A stretch of 39,918 nucleotides of DNA, from the NCBI GenBank assembly GCA_021203985.1, contig JAJQAB010000021.1, positions 1 through 39,918 of the forward strand, read 5' to 3'. This DNA comes from Ruminococcus sp. (GTDB lineage: Bacteria; Bacillota; Clostridia; Oscillospirales; Ruminococcaceae). The notes under the pieces are model-generated. The model saw nothing but the letters and a program-made list of their open reading frames with translations. It did not search any database and was not told the origin of the DNA. This document shows positions 11,573-21,442 of this stretch, piece after piece. How positions within the stretch are numbered: the first letter of the stretch is position 1; each line of letters opens with the position of its first letter. The position numbers and the translations under genes are program-made.

Positions 11573-11806
11573 CATCGTTTCCTTCCACAATTCTCTCTGG
11601 TTGAAATTTTATTACAATATAATGTGTATTCTATGGCAGCCGGTTGCCGCCAATGATCTTTCCCATAAAACGGGCGCAAAAGACAGCGTCTCAAAAAGGC
11701 CGCCCCACCTGGCTTTTATCGATGCCGAAGCAGAACAGCCTCTTGGAGACGTTTTTGGAAGGCGAAAGCAATCCGCCCCAAACCGCCTTTCACATCCATA
11801 TGTGCA

Positions 11807-11977
11807 TTAGTCAGCCTCGATTGCATCTGCCGGACATGCGCCGGAGCAAGAGCCACAGGAAATGCACAGATCCTCTGCGATTTCGTATTTTGTCTCACTC
11901 TCAGAAATAGCGCCGACCGGACATTCGTCCTTGCAGTTGCCGCAGCTCAAACATGCGTCAGTGATTTTATATGCCAT
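11807..11977 (-). CDS. 2[4Fe-4S] ferredoxin, 56 aa (below the ORF-track length cutoff)
   Basis: MAYKITDACLSCGNCKDECPVGAISESETKYEIAEDLCISCGSCSGACPADAIEAD with two CxxCxxCxxxCP clusters; RBS GGAGGTG. Confidence 0.93.
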   Translation of the reverse strand: MAYKITDACLSCGNCKDECPVGAISESETKYEIAEDLCISCGSCSGACPADAIEAD

Positions 11978-12055
11978 AAGAATTCACCTCCGTGCAAATT
12001 TACGCAGACACCGCAGACATCTTTGCGTTCTGCGATCTGTTCTGCTATCATCTAT

Positions 12056-12084
12056 TATAACAGCTTTCCGCGCAAAAAGCAAGT
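12056..12084 (-). promoter_or_regulatory. Sigma-70-type promoter for ferredoxin
   Basis: Minus strand TTGCTT-17 nt-TATAAT. Confidence 0.6.
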
Positions 12085-12131
12085 GCTTTTTTACGGGAAT
12101 TGCAAAAAATTTTTTTCGCCTGTGAAAACGA

Positions 12132-12464
12132 TCACTCCTGAATGTGATCGAGTGCCTGTTTGAAAATCGAGGACACGTGGCCATCGGCAAGCGCGTAAAA
12201 AATCGTTTTCCCTTCGCGGCGGCTTGTGATGAGCCGTGATTGTTTGAGAATCCGCAGCTGATGTGAGATGGCAGACTGCGTCATGTCCAGCTTTTTCGCG
12301 ATCTCGCAAACGCACTCCTCATGCTGGAACAAAACAAAAAGAATCCGTACACGCGTCAGATCGCCAAAGATTTTAAACAGCTCCGCCACATCCGAGAGCA
12401 CGGATTCCGGCGGCGTTTCGCTTGGCAGTGCGGTTTGTTCGTTTTCTGTGTGCTCAGTTTGCAT
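12132..12464 (-). CDS. ArsR/SmtB-family metal-responsive regulator
   Basis: MQTEHTENEQ...LFKIFGDLTRVRILFVLFQHEECVCEIAKKLDMTQSAISHQLRILKQSRLITSRREGKTIFYALADGHV; ECVCE resembles the ELCVCD metal-site motif. Confidence 0.9.
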   Translation of the reverse strand: MQTEHTENEQTALPSETPPESVLSDVAELFKIFGDLTRVRILFVLFQHEECVCEIAKKLDMTQSAISHQLRILKQSRLITSRREGKTIFYALADGHVSSIFKQALDHIQE

Positions 12465-12839
12465 AGATTCTCCTTTACACATATGAAAATGAGAATGATA
12501 TTCGAATACTTTTATCATACGACATTTTTGATGATTTGTCAAGTTGTCGGCTGGCTGATTCACGGGAATTATTTTTTTAGATCAAGCATACCAAAGAGAC
12601 CCCCTCAGTCACGCCGAGATTGCTTTTTTAAAAAAGAGAGTAATCCTCTCGCCTCCCCTGAAAAGGGAGTGGGACTGCTGCATAGCGGCAGTGGAAGGGT
12701 CCTTATCCGAAGCAAATTTCAAAATTGATTTCCGTGTGGCTGATTTTCCGCACGTAAGCATACCCCTTGCATTTCTAAGCCAAATGTGCTATCATGAAAA
12801 AAACAGAAGCCCATGCGGCTTCAGAACGGAGGAACGCAG

Positions 12840-13503
12840 ATGTTGGACGAAATTTTCCGCCAGAAAAAGCCGGTGCCGGAAAAGCTCTTGGCGTATGGCT
12901 TTCAGTCAAAGGATGGACAGTACGAGTATGCTGCGTGCGTGATGGAAAACGCGTTTCTATTACAGATCGTGATCGATGCCACTGGGACAGTGGACACGAC
13001 ACTGACGGATCGGGAAAGTGGCGCGGAATATGTGCTGTACAAAACGAGTGCGCCTGGCGCTTATATCGGGGCGGTACGGATGGCAGCTGCGGCGGAATTG
13101 CAGGAGATCGCCGACCAGTACTTCAAGCCGTCGGTGTTTAGCGCACCGCAGACGCTGCGCGTGCTTGACTTCGTGTCGAAAACCTATGGTGATGCGCCGG
13201 AATTTTTATGGGAGAAGTTCGCGGACAACGCGGTCTGGTGCAGAAAGGACACGAAAAAAATGGTATTGGGTGATTTCCGCGCTGCCGAAAAGCAAGCTGG
13301 GATTCGATACACAGCAGCGTGTGGAGATTCTCGACTTGTACATCACACCCGAGCGGATGCACGAGATGATGCAGCGAGAACACTTTTACCCGGGCTGGCA
13401 TATGAACAAGAAAAGTTGGTATACGATTATACTAGACGAAAGCGTCAGCGATGCGGAGTTGTTCGAGTGTATTCGTATTAGCTACGAACGCGCCGTGCGC
13501 TAA
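12840..13503 (+). pseudogene. MmcQ/YjbR-like protein, frameshifted at an A7 run
   Basis: Frame 0 (QTLRVLDFVSKTYGDAPEFLWEKF) continues in frame 1 (KKWYWVISALPKSKLGFDTQQRVEILDLYITPERM) if one A of 13254-13260 is removed. Confidence 0.75.
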
Positions 13504-13635
13504 GTACAGCGGTGATTTTCTTCTTTTACTTTAAAGGCACGATATCTTTGCATTGCTGGGTAACTTGATTTTCTTTTTTCTGTTTGGGGTGCATATTCTT
13601 TTAAAATCAAAATTTGACAATTTTCCGCTTGACAA

Positions 13636-13664
13636 GGGAAATTGATTGTGCTATAATGAATATT
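13636..13664 (+). promoter_or_regulatory. Consensus sigma-70-type promoter of the tRNA operon (approximate coordinates)
   Basis: TTGACA-AGGGAAATTGATTGTGC(17)-TATAAT. Confidence 0.75.
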
Positions 13665-13672
13665 ATTATAGT

Positions 13673-13748
13673 GCTGGTGTAGCTCAGTTGGTAGAGCAGC
13701 TGATTTGTAATCAGCAGGTCGGGGGTTCAAGTCCGTCCACCAGCTCCA
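13673..13748 (+). tRNA. tRNA-Thr (anticodon TGT)
   Basis: Cloverleaf GCTGGTG...CACCAGC-T-CCA, anticodon arm CTGATTTGTAATCAG, T arm GGTTCAAGTCC; CCA encoded. Confidence 0.95.
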
Positions 13749-13776
13749 ATATTCTACAATTCATACATATGCATGT

Positions 13777-13861
13777 GGGGGAGTTCCCGAGTGGCCAAAG
13801 GGGGCAGACTGTAAATCTGTTGCTTCATGCTTCGATGGTTCGAATCCATCCTCCCCCACCA
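13777..13861 (+). tRNA. tRNA-Tyr (anticodon GTA)
   Basis: Acceptor GGGGGAG/CTCCCCC-A-CCA, anticodon arm CAGACTGTAAATCTG, long variable arm, T arm GATGGTTCGAATCCATC. Confidence 0.95.
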
Positions 13862-13865
13862 GGAT

Positions 13866-13899
13866 ACAGGTAGACTCTTCGGGAGTTTACCTGTTTTTT
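13866..13899 (+). terminator. Rho-independent terminator of the tRNA operon
   Basis: CAGGTAGACTC-TTCG-GGAGTTTACCTG followed by T6. Confidence 0.8.
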
Positions 13900-14041
13900 G
13901 ATTCCATGTGTATGCGATTGTAGACGGGCGACACCCAAAAAAAGACGTGCAAACGGGGAGACGGCGGCATACCGCGATTACGCTATGGGCATTCTTGCCG
14001 TCCGCCGCAGGAAATTGTACAGCACAGGAAAGAGGAAACTT

Positions 14042-15862
14042 ATGGTACGAGAGGATTTAAGAAATATCGCAATCATTGCCCATGTCGATCATGGTAAGAC
14101 TACGCTGGTAGACGAGATGCTCAAGCAGGGCGGCGTGTTCCGCGAAAACCAGGCGGTTGCAGAACGCGTGATGGACTCGAATGACCTAGAACGGGAACGC
14201 GGCATCACGATTTTGGCGAAGAATACATCGGCGTGCTATGGCGACACGAAAATCAATATCATTGACACACCAGGACACGCGGATTTCGGCGGTGAAGTCG
14301 AGCGCGTTTTGAGTATGGTAGACGGCGCGCTGCTGCTGGTGGATGCGGCGGAAGGACCGATGCCGCAGACGCGGTTCGTGCTGTCGAAGGCGCTGGAAAT
14401 GAACCTGAAAATTATCGTGGTTGTCAACAAAATCGATCGACCGGACACGCACCTGGATGAAATCGAGGACGAGGTGCTGGAACTTCTGATGGATCTCGAT
14501 GCCAGTGACGAACAGCTCGAGCAGACACCGTTCTTATACTGTTCTGGCCGTACAGGGACGGCAAGCCTTGATCCGCATACGGTGGGCACGGATTTAAAGC
14601 CGCTGTTCGATACGATCATGTCTTATGTGAATCCGCCGGAGGGCGACCCGGACGCGCCGCTGCAGATGCTGATTTCTTCGATCGATTATAATGAATATGT
14701 CGGCAGAATTGGAATCGGCAGAATTGCCCGCGGAACGATGCAAATCGGGCAACAGGTATTGCTGGGCAATTACCACAATCCGGAAGAGACGCGCAGCAAC
14801 AAAATCGTGTCACTGCTGCAAATTCAGGGACTGCAGCGCGTTCCGGCGGAAACCGCTTCGATCGGTGACATCGTCTGGATCAGCGGCATTGAGAATATTT
14901 CGATTGGCGATACGATCTGCGCGACAGACTGTTTCGAGCCGCTTCCGTTCACGAAAATCAGCGAGCCGACCATGGAAATGACGTTTAGCGTCAACGACAG
15001 CCCGTTTGCAGGACAAGAGGGCAAGTTCGTGACTTCGCATCAGCTGCGCGACCGTTTGATGCGTGAGCTGCTTCGTGACGTCTCGCTGTGCGTGACGGAA
15101 ACCGACAGCACCGATGCGTTTCGCGTGGCGGGCAGAGGTGAAATGCATCTGTCAATCCTGATCGAAAATATGCGGCGCGAGGGCTATGAACTTGGCGTTT
15201 CTACGCCTCATGTGCTGTATCACGAGGTGGACGGCAAACGCTATGAGCCGATCGAGGAACTGTCGATTGACGTTCCGGAAGAGTGCGTTGGCTCGGTGAT
15301 GGAGAAGCTTGGCGCGCGCAAGGCAGAGCTGCAGGATATGCATCCGCAGGGCAGCCGCACACGCCTGACGTTTTTGATTCCGTCACGCAGTTTGTTCGGC
15401 TATAAGAGCGAATTTTTGACCGACACAAAGGGTGAGGGCATCATGAGCAGCGTGTTCCGCGAATATGTGCCGTATAAGGGCGATATTCCGCGCCGCAGCA
15501 CAGGGTCACTCATCTCGTTCGAGAGCGGCGAAGCGGTCACCTATGGTCTGTTCAACGCCCAGGAACGCGGCACGCTGTTTATTGGCGCTGGTGTTCCGGT
15601 ATATGAGGGCATGGTTGTCGGCGTATCGTCGAAGGCGGAGGATTTAGTTGTCAACGTCTGCAAGCGCAAGCATCTGACCAACACGCGTGCCAGCGGCAGT
15701 GATGATGCGCTGCGTCTCGTTCCGCCGCGGAATTTGAGCCTGGAGGACTGCCTGGAATTCTTGGCGGATGATGAGTTACTCGAAGTCACACCGAAGTCGC
15801 TGCGAATTCGCAAGCAGATTTTGAGCAATCAGACACGCGCGAAGATGCGTGGGAAGAAATAA
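14042..15862 (+). CDS. typA: Translational GTPase TypA/BipA
   Basis: MVREDLRNIAIIAHVDHGKTTLVDEML...ERERGITILAKN...DTPGHADFGGEVERVL; C-terminal BipA signature RKHLTNTRASGSDDALRLVPP. Confidence 0.96.
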   Translation: MVREDLRNIAIIAHVDHGKTTLVDEMLKQGGVFRENQAVAERVMDSNDLERERGITILAKNTSACYGDTKINIIDTPGHADFGGEVERVLSMVDGALLLVDAAEGPMPQTRFVLSKALEMNLKIIVVVNKIDRPDTHLDEIEDEVLELLMDLDASDEQLEQTPFLYCSGRTGTASLDPHTVGTDLKPLFDTIMSYVNPPEGDPDAPLQMLISSIDYNEYVGRIGIGRIARGTMQIGQQVLLGNYHNPEETRSNKIVSLLQIQGLQRVPAETASIGDIVWISGIENISIGDTICATDCFEPLPFTKISEPTMEMTFSVNDSPFAGQEGKFVTSHQLRDRLMRELLRDVSLCVTETDSTDAFRVAGRGEMHLSILIENMRREGYELGVSTPHVLYHEVDGKRYEPIEELSIDVPEECVGSVMEKLGARKAELQDMHPQGSRTRLTFLIPSRSLFGYKSEFLTDTKGEGIMSSVFREYVPYKGDIPRRSTGSLISFESGEAVTYGLFNAQERGTLFIGAGVPVYEGMVVGVSSKAEDLVVNVCKRKHLTNTRASGSDDALRLVPPRNLSLEDCLEFLADDELLEVTPKSLRIRKQILSNQTRAKMRGKK

Positions 15863-15934
15863 TACGCCACCGTATCGCGATTGTATCGCGATTGAAGCGG
15901 CAGCCTTTGCTGCAGTTAGAGAGGAACGATCATC

Positions 15935-16606
15935 ATGAAACAAGTTTGGAAAAAAGCCCTATGGGTCGCACTTTTGACCGCTGCGTTCACATTGAGTGTT
16001 GGATGCGCTGATCAGGACAACTCTTCCGCCGATTCCAGTTCGATCAGTACCGCACAAGATGGCGCGGAATCCAGCGCGGCTTCTTCAGCAGACGGCGCAT
16101 ATCAGTATACCGTAAATGACGATGGAACAATTTCGATCACCGCCTATGCCGGCGACGACACGAGCCTCGAACTTCCGGCAACGGTGGATGGCTATGTGGT
16201 GTCCGCTTTGGCGGATCACGTGTTTGAGGCAAACTGGGATATCGTCAGCATTACGCTGCCGGCGGGTCTGACGACAATTGGCGAGAGTGCGTTTATGGAC
16301 TGCACGGCGCTGACGTCTGTGTCGATCCCGGAAACGGTTTCCGTGGTGCGGCGCGCCGCCTTTGCTGGCTGCACTTCGCTTGCAAGCGTGGAGCTTCCGG
16401 AATCTGTCACCGAGGTGCAGGAAGAAGCATTTACCGGCTGCACGAGCTTAACGCAACTGACGATTTGGAACACGTCCCTCACCTACAGCAGCTGGGGGCT
16501 TGTGGAAAATGACGCAGCGATCGGCGTCACGATTTTTGCGCCGTCCGGGTCGGAGATCTGCACCTGGGCAAACGAAAACGGCGTTGCGCTGCAGGAAATC
16601 TATTAA
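15935..16606 (+). CDS. Lipoprotein with BspA-type leucine-rich repeats
   Basis: Lipobox LSVGCAD; repeats LTTIGESAFMDCTALTSVSIPETVSVVRRAAFAGCTSLASVELPESV. Confidence 0.8.
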   Translation: MKQVWKKALWVALLTAAFTLSVGCADQDNSSADSSSISTAQDGAESSAASSADGAYQYTVNDDGTISITAYAGDDTSLELPATVDGYVVSALADHVFEANWDIVSITLPAGLTTIGESAFMDCTALTSVSIPETVSVVRRAAFAGCTSLASVELPESVTEVQEEAFTGCTSLTQLTIWNTSLTYSSWGLVENDAAIGVTIFAPSGSEICTWANENGVALQEIY

Positions 16607-16639
16607 GGCAAATTGCAATCGTACCAGAAAGGACGCATT

Positions 16640-17476
16640 ATGAAAAAATTTCAGAAAATCACCACGCTTTTGCTTGCGTGCTGCATGCTGACTGCATGCG
16701 TTGGATGCGGCAGCGATGACGATACGGATTCTGCGGCGGATTCTTCTGCGGCACAGTCTGATGTCGAGGACGATGCTTCCGAAGCAGAAGCGGAAGATTC
16801 TGCGCAGGACGAGGACACTTTCGCGGCGGACAGCAATGCAGCGGAAAATGAGTCGGAAGCGGACGCAGAGGAAGAAGCGCAGGCGGACGCAGATGTGGAT
16901 GCAGAATCGCAGGCGGACACAGAATCGGAAGCAGACGCGCAGGAGGAATCGGACACATCCGCAGAAAGCGACCTGCCCTATCAGCTGAGCTATGAAACCA
17001 ATATCCCATCGGAGCTTGCGCACACGATCGGGCAGTATTTTTACGCGATTTATACGCAGGATTATGATCTCTATTTAGCGCAGATCAACCCGACCTATCA
17101 GACGGCGATGGACGAATTGTTACAAGAAGATTACGGCTATGGTATGGAGGTTGACTTTGAACAATATCACCAGGCATTGTTGAATTATGCCGGCACGGAG
17201 GACTTCACAATCACCAGCATTAGTATGGCACTCGCAGAGGAAGCGCTCGCGGAGGACTTCGAAGAGGGAACGGACTTTGTCGGTGAATATTTGGACGCCT
17301 ATGCAGAATTTCTCGGCGATGACTTTGTGGCACAGCTCGAGGAAGAATCCACGGCGATTTATGATATCGCACTCACCATGCTCGGTGAGGATGCGGATGG
17401 CAATGCGCTGACGATTATGGATCAGCTCGAAATCCTGGTGGTCGATACGGACGGCACCTACGGCATTTTGGGCTAA
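16640..17476 (+). CDS. Lipoprotein with a very acidic Asp/Glu/Ala/Ser-rich linker
   Basis: MKKFQKITTLLLACCMLTACVGCGSDDDT; linker SEAEAEDSAQDEDTF...EADAEEEAQADADVDAESQADTESEAD. Confidence 0.7.
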   Translation: MKKFQKITTLLLACCMLTACVGCGSDDDTDSAADSSAAQSDVEDDASEAEAEDSAQDEDTFAADSNAAENESEADAEEEAQADADVDAESQADTESEADAQEESDTSAESDLPYQLSYETNIPSELAHTIGQYFYAIYTQDYDLYLAQINPTYQTAMDELLQEDYGYGMEVDFEQYHQALLNYAGTEDFTITSISMALAEEALAEDFEEGTDFVGEYLDAYAEFLGDDFVAQLEEESTAIYDIALTMLGEDADGNALTIMDQLEILVVDTDGTYGILG

Positions 17477-17576
17477 GGCAGATAATTTAAAAGAAACATA
17501 GGACACGTCACCTTGGCGTATCCTTTTTGCTTAGGCTGCGAGGGAGCGGTGATACTGTCATTTCTCACAAAACGGC

Positions 17577-17605
17577 TTGACTTTATAAGGAAACTATATT
17601 AAAAT
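17577..17605 (+). promoter_or_regulatory. Sigma-70-type promoter upstream of GH9 (approximate coordinates)
   Basis: TTGACT-17 nt-TAAAAT. Confidence 0.6.
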
Positions 17606-17671
17606 ATAAACAACACAGACGAAGGTTGCGCACATGGCTTCGGCGGCGGCTTTCGGGAAAGGAATGATTTT

Positions 17672-20125
17672 ATGAAAAAATGGCTGGCGGTAATTTCCGC
17701 AGCAATACTCGCACTTACGGGTACGTCCGCCGTTGTTCCTGCCGTGACATCAACGGCGGAAAATAACACGGATTATAATTATGGAGAGGCACTTCAAAAA
17801 TCCATGTTTTTCTATGAGGTACAGCAGAGCGGCGAGCTGCCGGACTGGAACGAGGTTTCTTGGCGTGCGGACAGCATGACGAACGACTATGTGTCGGGCG
17901 GCTGGTATGACGCTGGGGATCACCTGAAATTCACACTCACGAATGCCTATGCGGCAACGATGCTCGGCTGGGGTTTGCTGCAATATCGTGACGGCATGGA
18001 AGCAGTTGGTCAGGAGACGCTGTATGAGAACAATCTCCAGTGGGCGCTGGATTATCTGGTGGGCTGCGATCTGGGCGATGAAATTGTCTATATGATCGGC
18101 GATGGCTCATTCGACCACGTCTGGTGGGGGTCTGCCGAGGTGTATATGGCAAAGTACGAGCTGATGACCGGCGAAACGGAACGCCCGTACTACACCTGCA
18201 ATGACAGCTGTATTGAAGCGCAGATGGCGGCGGCACTCTGCACTGGTTACCTCTGCTTTAAGGATTCACAGCCCGATAAGGCGGCAGAATATCTTGAACA
18301 CGCAGTGGCTTGCTTTGAACGCGCAGATGCGAATCGCTCTATCGGCGATGATACCGAAGAGCATTCGTACTACAAGCCCTCGACTTTCTATGATGATCTG
18401 TTCTATGCGGCGAACTGGCTGTATATGGCGACTGGCGAGCAGAAATATCTCGACCTGTGCGCGAACGACTATATCGATAACCTTGGCACAGAAGAACAGT
18501 CTACAGAACTGAAATACACCTGGGGTCACTGCTGGGATGATGTAATGCAGGGCGGCATGCTGCTGTACGCGATCAACACCGGCGATTCCACCTGGAAAAC
18601 GCAGTTCCAGAAGCACCTGGAATATTGGACGACCGGTTATGGCGGAAAGCAGATCACCTATACGCCGGACGGTCTGCCGTGGCTGACGACCTGGGGCAGT
18701 CTGCGTCACGCAACTACAACGGCGTTCCTGGCATACGTTGCGGCGGATACGCTGTTCGCGGACGATGAGACGTACTGCGAGAAGTACACGGAATTTGCAG
18801 ACGGCGTGATGAATTACTGCTTCGGCGATAATTCCAGCAATTACAGCTATGTAGTCGGCATGAGCGATACGTATCCGCAGGCATGGCACCACAGAACCTC
18901 GAGTGGCGTCTGGGACGACAAGTGGACGGGTATTGGCACAACCGGAACAGACGACTCCAAGGAACACGCGCACATTCTCTACGGCGCACTAGTCGGCGGT
19001 CCGGATCAGAACGACAATTTCTCTGATAAGATCAGCGATTATCAGTACACCGAGGTCGCGATCGACTACAACGCCGGCTATACAGCGGCGCTTTGCGCAA
19101 TGGTTTCCAAATACGGTGGCAGCGCAGACCCGGATTTCCCGGAGACGGAAACGCCGAAATGGGATGAGTTCTTTATGCGCGCATCGATCAACCAGGCGTC
19201 CGGATCGTATACCGAAATTAAAGTATACGCCATGAACCATTCGGCATGGCCGGCGCGAACGATCCAGGATTTGTCGTATCGCTATTATTTCGATATCTCA
19301 GAGCTGATTGATGCGGGCTATTCGATTGATGATGTCTCCGTGAAGATTGGCTATGACCAACACGCGTCCGACAAGGGGCAGATTTCGATTTCCGATCCGA
19401 TTCTGTATGACGGCACCGTGTACTATGTCGAGCTTCGCTTTGCAGACGGCAGTGTCGTGATGCCGACCGGTCAGTCAGAGCATCGCTCCGAGTGCCAGTT
19501 CCGGATTTCGATTCCGGACAATATCCAAGGCGTGTGGGACGCGACAAACGACTACTCCTATCAGATGCTCGTACAGGACGGCGAGGATGCCATGGTCGAT
19601 ACGCCGTATATTACGATGTATGACGGCGATACGCTGATTTGGGGCATTGAGCCGGATGGTACGACACCGTCAGAAACAACGGTCACAACCACCGAGCCTG
19701 CCGAGACGACAACAGTCGAGATGACCACGACCGAGGCGACAACTGAAACCACATCGGAGACGGCGGAGCTGACGACAGAATCGACAGAAGTGACCGAAGC
19801 GACAGAAGCAACCGAAGTGACATCGGAAATCGCCAAGGAAACGGCAACCGAAGCCACGACTGCGGCGACGGAGGAAACGACTGCTGCAACGGATACGACT
19901 GGATCGAGCGGCGGCGGACTTTGCGGTGATGTCAACTTGAACGGCAAGGTGGATCTGGCGGATGTGATCTTGCTGAGCAAGGCTTCGATCCAGCTTGTGG
20001 ATCTCGAGGGCACGGCACTCTTGAACGCGGACTGCAACGCGGACAGTGCAGTGGACAGAAACGATGTGCTCATTCTGCTGGAGTTCTGTGTACAGCTTGT
20101 GGATCAGCTTCCGCACACAGAGTGA
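17672..20125 (+). CDS. Cellulosomal GH9 endoglucanase with CBM3-like module and C-terminal dockerin
   Basis: Signal peptide; GH9 YGEALQKSMFFYEVQQSGELP...GGWYDAGDHLKFTLTNAYAATMLGWGL; CBM3-like MRASINQASGSYTEIKVYAMNHSAWPARTIQDLSYRYYFD; Thr/Glu linker; dockerin LCGDVNLNGKVDLADVILLSKASIQ. Confidence 0.94.
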   Translation: MKKWLAVISAAILALTGTSAVVPAVTSTAENNTDYNYGEALQKSMFFYEVQQSGELPDWNEVSWRADSMTNDYVSGGWYDAGDHLKFTLTNAYAATMLGWGLLQYRDGMEAVGQETLYENNLQWALDYLVGCDLGDEIVYMIGDGSFDHVWWGSAEVYMAKYELMTGETERPYYTCNDSCIEAQMAAALCTGYLCFKDSQPDKAAEYLEHAVACFERADANRSIGDDTEEHSYYKPSTFYDDLFYAANWLYMATGEQKYLDLCANDYIDNLGTEEQSTELKYTWGHCWDDVMQGGMLLYAINTGDSTWKTQFQKHLEYWTTGYGGKQITYTPDGLPWLTTWGSLRHATTTAFLAYVAADTLFADDETYCEKYTEFADGVMNYCFGDNSSNYSYVVGMSDTYPQAWHHRTSSGVWDDKWTGIGTTGTDDSKEHAHILYGALVGGPDQNDNFSDKISDYQYTEVAIDYNAGYTAALCAMVSKYGGSADPDFPETETPKWDEFFMRASINQASGSYTEIKVYAMNHSAWPARTIQDLSYRYYFDISELIDAGYSIDDVSVKIGYDQHASDKGQISISDPILYDGTVYYVELRFADGSVVMPTGQSEHRSECQFRISIPDNIQGVWDATNDYSYQMLVQDGEDAMVDTPYITMYDGDTLIWGIEPDGTTPSETTVTTTEPAETTTVEMTTTEATTETTSETAELTTESTEVTEATEATEVTSEIAKETATEATTAATEETTAATDTTGSSGGGLCGDVNLNGKVDLADVILLSKASIQLVDLEGTALLNADCNADSAVDRNDVLILLEFCVQLVDQLPHTE
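19928..20037 (+). repeat. Arm 1 of a perfect 110-bp inverted repeat (dockerin coding)
   Basis: GATGTCAACTTGAACGGC...GCGGACTGCAA identical to the reverse complement of 21531-21640 by direct comparison. Confidence 0.92.
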
Positions 20126-20318
20126 TGCACAAGTGAAAAAAACGCCGAATCTGCGTGGAAAATCTGTTGAGTTTGCAGAATGCGACAAAAGAAATCCACG
20201 ATTTTTAGGCAAATTGCATATAGACAAAAGAAGGCGTTTTGTGTCATAATATTTTATGAGGGTGTGCAGACGCACGCGCCGCTAGGACTTCTATTTTATT
20301 TTTTGGGAGGAAATTCTT

Positions 20319-21263
20319 ATGAAGAAGATCACAAAATTGACCGCAGCAGTCAATGCGATGGCACTGGCTTCTGTATCTGCGGCGTCTCTTGCAACAATGC
20401 ATTTTACAGCGAATGCCGCTGATGATGTATTCAATGAAGGTCCGTACACAGCATGGTTTTGCATGAGCGCGGGTGCGACATCGGTTTGAGATGCAGACGA
20501 AGAGGGCGCAACACCTGCAACCATCGAAGAGGATGGCAGCTATACGGTATCCTACACGATCCAGGAGGGCGGCGGCTCTGCTTCGATCGAACTGCTGCTG
20601 ATTTCTACGGATATCAACGCTTATGCGTTCGTAGAAGAGGGCGGCGATCCGTGGGTTGACGGTACGGCATCGATGGCAGTAGAATCCGTTGAAATTATTC
20701 GCGTAGGCAGCGGCGAAATTACGGAGATTGAATACATCGGTCCGTCTGAAGGCGCACTTGCGAAGGAAAACAACGGTACAGATCTGCGTTTGAACCTGTT
20801 GAATACATGGGGCAATGACGTTCAGGATATCACCACTGAGCCGGAAGGCGGCTTGGCAGAAGGCGATACCATTCAGGTTAACTTCACGGTTAGCGACATC
20901 AATCAGATGGCAAGCAGCGGTGAGGGCGAAGAAACCGAAACCCCAACGACCGCAGCTGCAACCACAACGACCACTACAACCACAGTTGCTACAGATTCGG
21001 CAGATTCGACCTCGGACACGGACAGCAGCTACCTGTGCGGCGACTATGACGGCGATGGCAGCATCACGATTAACGATGCATACAACATATTGCTCGCATA
21101 CTCGAACATCTCCGCTGGTAAGGATTCCGGCATGACAGAGACACAGGAAGCGGCAGTTGACGTGGACGGAAACGGCAAGGTGGATATTCAGGACGCTTAC
21201 AAGATCCTCCTGTATTATTCGTATCAATCCGCTGGAAAGACCGTGGATTGGGATAGCCTCTAA
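20319..21263 (+). pseudogene. Secreted protein: unknown beta-rich domain, Thr linker, dockerin; one in-frame TGA
   Basis: MKKITKLTAAVNAMALASVSAASLATMHFTANAADD...AGATSV*DADEEG...ISTDINAYAFVEEGGDP...dockerin YLCGDYDGDGSITINDAYNILLAYS...DVDGNGKVDIQDAYKILLYYS. TGA at 20487-20489; frame otherwise open. Confidence 0.85.
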
Positions 21264-21302
21264 TTTACAAATGCAGCCGCATCACTTGTGATGCACGATC
21301 AT

Positions 21303-21342
21303 AAAAACGAGCACGATTGTTTACCGATCGTGCTCGTTTTTT
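21303..21342. terminator. Bidirectional rho-independent terminator
   Basis: AAAAACGAGCACGAT...ATCGTGCTCGTTTTTT. Confidence 0.85.
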
Positions 21343-21378
21343 GCGTCTTCGTGACAGTGCTATGCCGCCCTCCTCGCC

Positions 21379-21418
21379 ACGCAAAAAGGCTGCTGTACCC
21401 AGGGGGTGCAGCAGCCTT
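21379..21418 (-). terminator. Terminator of the GH74-like gene
   Basis: Minus strand GGCTGCTG...CAGCAGCC followed by T5. Confidence 0.7.
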
Positions 21419-21442
21419 TGCCATAAATATTTTAGCCTTAGC

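Noticed and set aside
15870-15895. TATCGCGATTG direct repeat after typA
   Set aside because: Only two 11-bp copies; insufficient to support function.
19561-20073. Val/Ser-rich minus ORF (also 21288..21986 plus)
   Set aside because: Reverse translation of Thr/Glu linkers and dockerins; explained by GH9 and the GH74-like gene.
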